NCBI GenBank assembly: GCA_038234235.1
Contig: JBBSUQ010000031.1
Location: 1-23,867, forward strand
Length of the DNA: 23,867 nt
Direction of reading: 5' to 3'
Source: JBBSUQ01 sp038234235
Lineage (GTDB): Bacteria > Bacteroidota > Bacteroidia > Flavobacteriales_D > Crocinitomicaceae
The notes beneath the pieces are model-generated. The model was not told where the DNA came from, did no database searches, and saw nothing but the letters and a program-made list of their open reading frames with translations. Every line of letters begins with the position of its first letter. Within the stretch, counting starts at the first letter, position 1. Below are positions 1 to 7,043 of this stretch, piece by piece. A program made the position numbers and the translations under genes.

Positions 1-451
1 CAGTTTGATAAATAAAACCTCTTCTTGGATCAATCATATCTCCAAAAGTAAGTTTATCCCAATCTAAGAATTTTTGGTACCAAGCAGCTCTTGCTCCAAA
101 AAGCATGGTAAATTTCTTACTAACTTTTAGGTGATAAGAATATATCAAACCAAGCATTGAAGTATTAATTGTTCCCTTCCCTTGTTGGTCATGTGTAGCC
201 AAAATACCAAAACCACCATTAATATTTTTAAAATACTGATCGTATGATGCACTGTATGTAACATAGTTACCAGACAAATTTGGCCATTCGTTTCTGTAGT
301 TTAAGGCAAACCGCGGACAACCATGAGTGCCAGCAAATGCCGGATTAAGATACAGTGGGTTCGCGTAGAACTGTGTAAATGTCGGGTCTTGACCGAAAAC
401 GCTTGTGCTGCTACACAAGGTCAAAATGAATATTATGCTTAGTTTTTTCAT
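1..451 (-). CDS. PorP/SprF-family type IX secretion system outer-membrane protein (N-terminal 150 residues, cut by window edge)
   Basis: Reading from ATG at 451 toward base 1 gives an uninterrupted 150-residue frame that runs off the window. Residues 1-20 form a signal peptide (MKK, hydrophobic core, ending VFGQ), so the mature protein starts near Q21/D22. Residues 22-42 hold the family hallmark: D-P-x-F-T-Q-F-Y, then N-P-L-Y-L-N-P-A-F-A-G-T. Family members are 14-stranded outer-membrane barrels of about 300-350 residues that work with the T9SS and gliding machinery, often anchoring or assisting secretion of a surface protein encoded nearby. It is the third gene of an operon: its ATG lies 4 bases after the stop of the upstream anti-sigma gene, with no room for a promoter. 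The substrate partner, if any, would be outside the window. Family assignment is confident; the exact role (PorP/SprF itself or a paralogue) is not resolvable. Confidence 0.9.
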   Translation of the reverse strand, partial: MKKLSIIFILTLCSSTSVFGQDPTFTQFYANPLYLNPAFAGTHGCPRFALNYRNEWPNLSGNYVTYSASYDQYFKNINGGFGILATHDQQGKGTINTSMLGLIYSYHLKVSKKFTMLFGARAAWYQKFLDWDKLTFGDMIDPRRGFIYQT

Positions 452-455
452 AATC

Positions 456-2180
456 TTATAATTTTGAAAGTCTGCTGTATCTATTTGGTTTGGCAAGTAT
501 TCTTAATGTTAATTGATGTGACATTACTTTTTTATCGAGTAAAGATGAATTGAGAAAATCTGTTTGATAATTCAATAAAAATCTTTGATTTTTTATTCCG
601 AGTGAAAATGCTGGTTCTAAATGATTTGATATTGCAGCTCCAGCATTTAACCATTTGAATCTAAAATTAGCTCCAGCCCAAGATTCTTCAAGTGAACCTT
701 TTTTCTGATAAAGCAAATAAGGAGAAACCGCCATTTTTTTATTCAAGCCTTCATACTCTGTTCCGAGTGTCAAAACAATATGTTTAGCAGCACGGTTTTC
801 AGAAGAAGCGTTCGATGTATAAATGCTCTCATCATGTTGAAAAAGATTATCAACTTGACCACCTACAAAGAAATATTTGGCATTTAGCATAAGGCTAGCG
901 CCTAAATCTTTGTACCATAATTTTTTTCCAGCAATTTCACTTTCATTTTGAAAAGCCTGAATAGTATTACCTCGATCCAATTCAACCATTTCACCACTTT
1001 GAATTTTAGAAGGCGTTAATCTTTTTTGTCCCATTTTTAATTGCAATCCAGGCTCCAAAGTCATGGTTTTTGTCAATTTAAATTTAGGAGAATATAAAAA
1101 TGCAAGTTCATAACTTTTAAATGCACCTTTATTATAAGAATTACTAGTTGCTTGTATTCCAACTCCACTTCTTATGGAAGAAGCATACGTATCAAAAGAC
1201 AAAGTTTCGGAGATAATTTCATTTTTCTCGCCATAATTTTGTACTCTGCTTATCGATTGAAATCTAGATGTTAACAAAGTTCCAACAGTACCAAAATTAA
1301 CTTGTGGGTTTTGCATTCCTGGCACTTGATAAATTGCATCTTTAGAGTTTTTTAGCGCCAGCGGACTGTCCATCATTCTTATCATTTTTCTAAAGAATGG
1401 TTTCATAAAACTATTGCGATTTGTTGCAGATCCAGGTGAAGTATGAGAAGCGTTGCGATTTTTATAAGCAACTACTTCTGTATTAATCTCAGTATTTAAA
1501 TTAATTTTTTCAACTTCAGTTGGGGCTAACACTTCCATATAATTGAAATTACTGGAAAATTTTGTTCCGCCATTGTTAATGCGTTTGATCGTTTGAGTCT
1601 CTTGATTTTGGGCATTATTTGCTAAATATTCACTGGTGCTGTTTCCATTTGTATTATTCAAAATACCATTAATCTGAGTTCCATTTAGGGGAACTAAAAT
1701 ATTATTTCCGAAAAAGCTATTTTGGAATGATAAATTATTTGAATTAAATCCTTGAATTTCATCCCAAGCAACATTTACATTCTCAAAATTTTCAGAATAT
1801 CGTTGAAGAACTTTATCGGATAATTTGGTATTTATTTTATGTGATGAGTGAATGTATGTAGATTGTTTTAAGTTAAGTGGACCGCCACTTGAATTTGAAA
1901 GGGTTTTATAAGTAAAAAATGCAATAGCGATTGTTGCAGCAGCTCCTGCAGAATAATAGAATAAAGGTAATACTGGAGAACGTCTTTTGTATTTATCGGC
2001 GTTTGGTAACGTTACAGTTGTAGGAGTAACGTAAGCACTTTGCCATGAATCTAAGTCAATGTCCAAATCCGGATGAAGAAAGAGAAACGATTCAAGACTA
2101 GCTATTTGAGAAGGATTTAAATTACCTTCCGTGTATTCAAATAACCAGCGTTCAATGTTCTCAAAAGAGGGTTTACTCAT
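456..2180 (-). CDS. Putative dual-membrane-spanning anti-sigma factor with C-terminal PorP/SprF-like barrel domain
   Basis: 574 residues. Residues 1-60 resemble Bacteroidota anti-sigma N-termini (WLFEYTEGNLNPSQIASLE, then HPDLD) with no His/Cys zinc motif. A basic KYKRR (63-67) precedes one transmembrane helix at about 70-92. Residues 95-280 are Asn/Ser/Thr-rich and probably form an extended periplasmic linker. Residues 285-565 have alternating amphipathic, aromatic-rich segments typical of an outer-membrane barrel. Residues 339-404 align without gaps to residues 80-145 of the PorP/SprF protein encoded next door (about 21 identities in 66 by hand), sharing G-x-GI-x-AT, KG, YS, QK-x-L and RG. 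The ATG overlaps the sigma gene stop as ATGA, indicating coupled translation. Known precedent: dual-membrane anti-sigma proteins (Dma1) of Bacteroides. Topology and sigma binding are inferred. There is no N-terminal signal peptide, as expected for a cytoplasmic N-terminus. Confidence 0.75.
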   Translation of the reverse strand: MSKPSFENIERWLFEYTEGNLNPSQIASLESFLFLHPDLDIDLDSWQSAYVTPTTVTLPNADKYKRRSPVLPLFYYSAGAAATIAIAFFTYKTLSNSSGGPLNLKQSTYIHSSHKINTKLSDKVLQRYSENFENVNVAWDEIQGFNSNNLSFQNSFFGNNILVPLNGTQINGILNNTNGNSTSEYLANNAQNQETQTIKRINNGGTKFSSNFNYMEVLAPTEVEKINLNTEINTEVVAYKNRNASHTSPGSATNRNSFMKPFFRKMIRMMDSPLALKNSKDAIYQVPGMQNPQVNFGTVGTLLTSRFQSISRVQNYGEKNEIISETLSFDTYASSIRSGVGIQATSNSYNKGAFKSYELAFLYSPKFKLTKTMTLEPGLQLKMGQKRLTPSKIQSGEMVELDRGNTIQAFQNESEIAGKKLWYKDLGASLMLNAKYFFVGGQVDNLFQHDESIYTSNASSENRAAKHIVLTLGTEYEGLNKKMAVSPYLLYQKKGSLEESWAGANFRFKWLNAGAAISNHLEPAFSLGIKNQRFLLNYQTDFLNSSLLDKKVMSHQLTLRILAKPNRYSRLSKL

Positions 2181-2662
2181 GCTAATTCTGTTAATTCTTT
2201 TAACTGCTTTTTTATTTTCATGCGGGCTCTGAAAAGATATACTTTCACCTGCGATTCGTTCAGTTCAAGAATATCACCTATTTCTTCGTAAGAATATCCT
2301 TCGATATCTCTCAACAAAATGATGCTCTTCTGAACTGGCGGAAGTATGTTTACTGCTCTTTCAACAACTTGATACGACTCAAAATTATTTTTATCTGTCG
2401 CACCATTCTCGGGCAAATTCTCCGAGTCATAAACCATGCGCTTTTTTCTAACTGCAAAGTTTATTAATGTGTTGTGAGCTGTAGTGTACATCCACGATTT
2501 CGCTTTTTCAAAGTCCACTTTTTTCCGATTCTTCCAAAGTTTTTCAAAAACGTCCTGGATTATGTCCTGTGCGTCTTCGGAATTCCGTAAGTATTTCAAG
2601 ACGTAGCCGTACAGCGCGTTGCCGTGCAAATCTACTACCCTATTATACTCATTTCTTCTCAA
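2177..2662 (-). CDS. ECF-family RNA polymerase sigma factor (sigma-70 family)
   Basis: 161 residues, the usual ECF length. Region 2 is at about 10-75 with the signature DAQDIIQDVFEKLWKNR followed by KSWMYTTAHNTLIN. Region 4 is at about 105-155, with LPPVQKSIILLRDIEGYSYEE and a helix-turn-helix (IGDILELNESQVKVYLFRAR). It should recruit RNA polymerase to envelope or secretion genes and be held inactive by the anti-sigma protein whose ATG overlaps its TGA. The start is unusual. An in-frame TAA lies at 2677-2675, and the only usable NTG codon between it and region 2 is TTG at 2662; the ATG at 2652 is out of frame. Translation therefore probably begins at TTG, which may keep its level low. No TAnnTTTG box was found upstream, so it may rely on another sigma factor, possibly itself. 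Confidence 0.92.
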   Translation of the reverse strand: MRRNEYNRVVDLHGNALYGYVLKYLRNSEDAQDIIQDVFEKLWKNRKKVDFEKAKSWMYTTAHNTLINFAVRKKRMVYDSENLPENGATDKNNFESYQVVERAVNILPPVQKSIILLRDIEGYSYEEIGDILELNESQVKVYLFRARMKIKKQLKELTELA

Positions 2663-2683
2663 AAATTCTCGGTATTACAATTA

Positions 2684-2714
2684 AAACAATTAACTACTGG
2701 CAGAAGTTACACCT
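2684..2714 (-). promoter_or_regulatory. Candidate ECF-type promoter for the sigma/anti-sigma/PorP operon
   Basis: The minus strand carries GGTGTAAC ending at 2706, about 43 bases before the TTG start. GTAAC-like -35 elements are common for ECF sigma factors, and a 16-base spacer places TTGTTT at 2689-2684 as a possible -10. A second GTAACC occurs at 2845-2840 on the same strand. The rest of the 2663-2941 gap is AT-rich, with long A/T runs around 2721-2750, and holds no gene. This is motif inspection only. Confidence 0.2.
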
Positions 2715-2941
2715 TAGATAAAAAAATATTAAAAAAAAATAAAAAATTATTATTGAGTATTATTTTTATTTCAATTTTCTAGTTAAATGGCGAAATTCTC
2801 CAATTTTAAAATTACTCATATAATTTCAATAACGGAATAGGTTACGTACAAAATGCACCTCCGAATGAATATTTACAAGCTTCTTTTTATCAACGGTCAT
2901 AAATTAATTGTATATATTCGTAAAACATCAATGTAATAGCT

Positions 2942-4708
2942 ATGAAAAATATTTCTCGTTTGTTTGACATTCCACAATATCAGATGGACAATTATGCTCA
3001 AAAAGCCATGTTCAACACGAAGATAAATGGCACTTGGGAACCATTTTCTACAAAAGAGTTTATGGAAATCTCAACCCAAATTTCTCTTGGTTTAATGAAA
3101 CTTGGTGTTGCTCCTGGAGATAATATTGCACTTATTTCAGAAAATAGGGTAGAATGGAATATAATGGATATTGCAATTCAACAATGTGGGGCTATCGTGG
3201 TGCCTATTTATCCAAACATTTCCGATAAAGATTATTCGTTTATTTTTAATGATGCCAATATTATTTACTGTTTTGTTGGAGGAAACAATTTGTCTACTAG
3301 AATAAATAATCTGAAATCAACAATTCCTAGTTTAAAGGAAATTTTCACTTTTAATGACGAACCGGCCTTTAAACATTGGAAATCTATTATCTCTGATGAC
3401 AATAGAGACCAGATCATCTTCTTAGATAAAATCAAATCCGAAATTAAAGGTGATGAACTTGCAACAATAATATATACAAGCGGAACAACTGGAGATCCAA
3501 AAGGTGTTATGCTTTGTCACAATAATATTTTGAGCAATGTTGTAAGCTGTGAAGAACGCATTCCTGCCGATAATACTTCGAAAGTACTGACTTTTTTACC
3601 TGCCTGCCATGTTTATGAACGGATGCTCCATTATTTGTACATGTATCTTGGATGTAGCATTTATTTCGCGGAATCAATGGAAACAATTGGCGAAAACATT
3701 AAGGAAACAGGTCCTGAAATATTTTCTGCGGTACCCAGGTTAATAGAAAAGGTTTTTGACAAAATAATGGCGAAAGGTGACGAACTTACTGGATTTAAAC
3801 GAAAATTATTTTACTGGGCTGTTGGTCTTGCCGAACAATATGAGGTGGAAGGTAAAGGATGGTGGTATTCTTTCAAACTAAGTATTGCTCGGATATTAAT
3901 TTTCAAAAAATGGCAAGCAGCATTGGGAGGCAATGTGAAGGTTATGGTTTCTGGAAGTGCAGCATTACAGCCGCGTTTGGCAAGAATTTTTCTAGCAGCA
4001 GGTATTCCAATTTTAGAAGGTTATGGTTTAACTGAAACCTCACCGGTAGTTGCAGTAAATTGCTTTAAAAAAGGAATTAAAATAGGAACTGTTGGCACTG
4101 TGTTGAGAGACGTTGAAGTAAAATTTGCTGAAGATGGAGAAATAATGGTAAAAGGTCCAAACGTGATGATGGGTTACTACAATTTACCCGAAAAAACACA
4201 GGAAGTTTTAGATGTCGATGGCTGGTTCCACACCGGAGATATTGGAGAAATGGTTGACGGTAAATTTTTAAAAATAACCGACCGTAAAAAAGAAATATTC
4301 AAAACCTCTGGTGGCAAGTACATTGCGCCTCAGGCAATGGAAAATAAATTTAAAGAATCTCGCTTTATAGAGCAAATTATGGTGGTGGGTGAAGGCAAAA
4401 AATTTCCTGCGGCTTTGATCGTTCCTAATTTTGCTTTTTTAAAGGATTGGGGGGAGAAGAAAGGAATTCCACTAAAAAAACTAAGCAACGAAGATATTGT
4501 GAAAAATGATAAGGTAATAAGTCGTATACATGAAGAGGTAGAAGAAATGAATAAAAATTTCGGACATTGGGAAACAATTAAAAAATACCATTTATTATCC
4601 AAAGAATTCTCAATAGTAAATGGAGAGTTGACCCCAACTTTAAAATTTAAAAGAAAAATTATAATGGAAAAGTACAATGCCGAATATGAAGCTTTGTATA
4701 TTGATTAA
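2942..4708 (+). CDS. Long-chain fatty acid--CoA ligase (AMP-forming acyl-CoA synthetase)
   Basis: 588 residues, matching the bacterial FAA1/FadD-like long-chain type. It activates fatty acids to acyl-CoA using ATP for beta-oxidation or lipid synthesis, at the cytoplasmic membrane face. Motifs in order: the AMP-binding P-loop IIYTSGTTGDPKGVM (176-190); LPACHVYERM (219-228) in place of the usual LPLAHVFER; VSGSAAL (336-342); GYGLTETSP (360-368), the adenine motif; DGWFHTGD (426-433); ITDRKKEIFKTSGGKYIAP (445-463), the hinge and fatty-acid signature; and TLKFKR near the C-terminus with the conserved adenylation lysine. It starts divergently from the sigma operon across 279 bases and converges on recG with 2 bp between stop codons. 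No membrane-spanning signal peptide is seen. Chain-length specificity cannot be read from the sequence. Confidence 0.93.
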   Translation: MKNISRLFDIPQYQMDNYAQKAMFNTKINGTWEPFSTKEFMEISTQISLGLMKLGVAPGDNIALISENRVEWNIMDIAIQQCGAIVVPIYPNISDKDYSFIFNDANIIYCFVGGNNLSTRINNLKSTIPSLKEIFTFNDEPAFKHWKSIISDDNRDQIIFLDKIKSEIKGDELATIIYTSGTTGDPKGVMLCHNNILSNVVSCEERIPADNTSKVLTFLPACHVYERMLHYLYMYLGCSIYFAESMETIGENIKETGPEIFSAVPRLIEKVFDKIMAKGDELTGFKRKLFYWAVGLAEQYEVEGKGWWYSFKLSIARILIFKKWQAALGGNVKVMVSGSAALQPRLARIFLAAGIPILEGYGLTETSPVVAVNCFKKGIKIGTVGTVLRDVEVKFAEDGEIMVKGPNVMMGYYNLPEKTQEVLDVDGWFHTGDIGEMVDGKFLKITDRKKEIFKTSGGKYIAPQAMENKFKESRFIEQIMVVGEGKKFPAALIVPNFAFLKDWGEKKGIPLKKLSNEDIVKNDKVISRIHEEVEEMNKNFGHWETIKKYHLLSKEFSIVNGELTPTLKFKRKIIMEKYNAEYEALYID

Positions 4709-4710
4709 TA

Positions 4711-6804
4711 TTAACTAATCTTACTCCAGTTCGGTTTATTTTTAAGTTTTTTCTTAAGTTGAATTCGCAAAATTTCGTTTTCAACACCTTCCAATTCTGG
4801 GGTTGAACCTAATATTTTTTTTGCCAAATTTCTGGCCTCAGTAACTATTTCAGCGTCTCTGCTTAAATCGGCAATTTTTAAATCTAACATTCCACTTTGT
4901 TGCGTGCCCAAAATATCTCCCGGACCACGAATCTCCATATCAACTTCGGCAATCTCAAAACCGTCTTGCGTTCGAACCATTGTCTGAATTCTTTTTTTAG
5001 ATTCTTTGCTTAACTTATTTCCAGACATTAAAATACAATAAGATTTTTCTGCTCCCCGCCCTACTCTACCTCTTAATTGGTGCAACTGCGACAAACCAAA
5101 TCTTTCAGAACTTTCAATCAACATTACACTTGCATTTGGTACATTTACTCCCACTTCAATTACTGTGGTGGCAACCATAATTTGCGTTTCACCTCTTACA
5201 AATCTTTGCATTTCAAAATCTTTATCTTTGGCTTTCATTTGTCCGTGAACTATACTCACTTTAAATTCTGGCAAAGGAAATGTTCTTGAAATTGCTTCAA
5301 ATCCTTCCATTAAGTTCATATAATCCAATGTTTCTGATTCTCGAATTAAAGGATAAACAATATAAATTTGTCTACCGAAAGAAATTTGCTCTCTAATAAA
5401 ACCTAATACAGATAATCTTGCACTTTCTGTTTTGTGAAATGTATTAATAGCTTTTCTTCCGGGTGGCAATTCATCAATTACAGAAACTTCTAAATCGCCA
5501 TAAAAGGTCATTGCCAAAGTTCTAGGAATTGGAGTTGCAGTCATTATAAGTATGTGTGGCGGTTTTGTATTTTTCTTCCACATCTTTGCTCTTTGCGCCA
5601 CGCCAAATCTATGCTGTTCGTCAATCACGACATATCCTAGATTGCTAAACTGAACAACATCTTCTAACAATGCATGTGTGCCTACTAAAATATGCGTATT
5701 TCCGTTTCTTAAATTTTCATGGATAAGTTCTCTTCTTTTTTTACTTACAGAACCTGTAAGAATATCTACTTTAATTCCCAATGGTTCAAGTAATTCGGTG
5801 AATCCAACAAAATGTTGATTGGCTAAAATTTCCGTAGGTGCAATTATGGCTGTTTGATATCCATTTCCAATCATAAGCAACATACTCATTAAAGCAACTA
5901 GTGTTTTACCACTTCCCACATCTCCTTGAAGCAACCTGTTCATGTGTTTTCCCGAAAGAAAATCTTGGTGAATTTCTTTAATTACTTTTTTCTGGGCATT
6001 GGTTAGTTGAAATGGTAAATGGTGCTCGTAAAATTCATTGAAATATTTGCCAACTTTGTTAATTTTAATACCTTTTGTTCTTTTTAAACTCAGTTCTTTT
6101 CTCAAAAGCAATTCAAGTTGTAAATAAAAAAGTTCTTCAAATTTCAAACGATATTGCGCTCTTTCAAGTTGGATTTGAGACTCTGGGAAATGAATATTTT
6201 TTAAAGCCTCTGCCAAAGGCATCAAGTTCTTTCGTTTTAAAATATAGGGAGGTAAAGTTTCATAAATATTCCCGTTTATTTGATTTAAAAGATTTAAACA
6301 TAAAGTTTCTAATCCTCTTGTATGCAAGCCTTTTGAAACTAATTTTTCGGTGCTGTTGTAAACAGATTGTAAGCCTTTATTAATTTTAATATCTTCTATT
6401 GCCACAATTTCTGGATGTGGAATATTCCATTTGTTGCCGTAAATTTTCACCTTCCCAAAAACTTGATATTCTTTTCCTATATGAAGCTGGCTTTTCATCC
6501 ATTTAGCTCCTTGAAACCAAACTAGATCAATCATTCCAGTTTCATCTTGAAATTTTACGGTTAATCTTTTTTGTTTAGTTCCAGTTTCAGAAATGTCAAT
6601 TATTCTACCTTTCAATTGTGCAAAACCTTCCAGTTCAAGCAACTCTTTTACTTTATGGTGCACACTTCGGTCTACATAGCGAAAAGGAAAATGATAAAGA
6701 AGATGCTCAAATTGATATATTCTCAATTCTTTTTTCAGCAAATCTGCCCTTTGAGGTCCAACGCCTTTGAGATATTCAATTGGAGTAATTAGCCAGTCGC
6801 TCAT
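4711..6804 (-). CDS. recG: ATP-dependent DNA helicase RecG
   Basis: 697 residues from the preferred ATG at 6804 (MSDWLITPIEYLKGVGPQRA). The frame stays open to 6879, but those extra 25 codons come from a repeat-like intergenic stretch and do not resemble RecG. RecG remodels stalled forks and Holliday junctions. Domains: helix-hairpin-like LKGVGPQRADLL (13-24); wedge/OB region with HFPFRYVDRS (38-47) and GRIIDI (66-71); Walker A GDVGSGKT (294-301); APTEILANQH (323-332); DEQH box VVIDEQHRFGVAQR (392-405); TATPIPRT (422-429); and the C-terminal helicase with RGRVGRG and a RecG-typical GDILGTQQSG. All motifs are intact and the length is normal for the family. It is the last gene on this minus-strand run and has almost no 3' intergenic space. 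Confidence 0.96.
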   Translation of the reverse strand: MSDWLITPIEYLKGVGPQRADLLKKELRIYQFEHLLYHFPFRYVDRSVHHKVKELLELEGFAQLKGRIIDISETGTKQKRLTVKFQDETGMIDLVWFQGAKWMKSQLHIGKEYQVFGKVKIYGNKWNIPHPEIVAIEDIKINKGLQSVYNSTEKLVSKGLHTRGLETLCLNLLNQINGNIYETLPPYILKRKNLMPLAEALKNIHFPESQIQLERAQYRLKFEELFYLQLELLLRKELSLKRTKGIKINKVGKYFNEFYEHHLPFQLTNAQKKVIKEIHQDFLSGKHMNRLLQGDVGSGKTLVALMSMLLMIGNGYQTAIIAPTEILANQHFVGFTELLEPLGIKVDILTGSVSKKRRELIHENLRNGNTHILVGTHALLEDVVQFSNLGYVVIDEQHRFGVAQRAKMWKKNTKPPHILIMTATPIPRTLAMTFYGDLEVSVIDELPPGRKAINTFHKTESARLSVLGFIREQISFGRQIYIVYPLIRESETLDYMNLMEGFEAISRTFPLPEFKVSIVHGQMKAKDKDFEMQRFVRGETQIMVATTVIEVGVNVPNASVMLIESSERFGLSQLHQLRGRVGRGAEKSYCILMSGNKLSKESKKRIQTMVRTQDGFEIAEVDMEIRGPGDILGTQQSGMLDLKIADLSRDAEIVTEARNLAKKILGSTPELEGVENEILRIQLKKKLKNKPNWSKIS

Positions 6805-6840
6805 GCCATAAAAATAGATAAACTTTTTATGTTCTTTTGC

Positions 6841-6899
6841 TCCCGATTTTGAATCGGAACAAAAAGAACCAAAAATCAAGACTTTCGAAGAACCTTAAA
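6841..6899. repeat. Probable remnant of an interspersed Bacteroidota intergenic repeat
   Basis: Within the 239-base gap 6805-7043 there is a small perfect inverted repeat, CCGATT-TTG-AATCGG (6843-6857), embedded in a run reading on the minus strand GGTTCTTTTTGTTCCGATTC. From memory, similar GGTTCTT...TTGTTCCGATT...AATCGGGAGC segments, giving spurious peptides such as FCSDSKSGAKEHKK, recur between genes in Bacteroidota. No second copy exists in this window, so repetitiveness is not shown here. The rest of the gap holds nothing recognised; one TAAATTTG on the minus strand at 7019-7012 might serve recG with a long leader. Confidence 0.35.
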
Positions 6900-7043
6900 G
6901 CGCAATTCAAATCGTTCTTGAATACAAGTCCAAGAGTTTAGAGAATTTTTAATTACTAACTCCTCTAGGGTTAATATTTATTTAAATTATTTTTATCGGA
7001 AAGTAATGTTTCAAATTTATTAATTTTATTTTATTGCAGAATC

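Noticed and set aside
2721..2760. Long A/T runs between the sigma factor and acyl-CoA synthetase genes, considered as a terminator or origin-like element
   Set aside because: No inverted repeat, DnaA-box cluster or iteron; best read as ordinary AT-rich intergenic DNA.
4330..4677. Antisense open frame within the acyl-CoA synthetase gene
   Set aside because: Composition mirrors the sense coding strand and there is no recognisable domain; the sense frame has all catalytic motifs.
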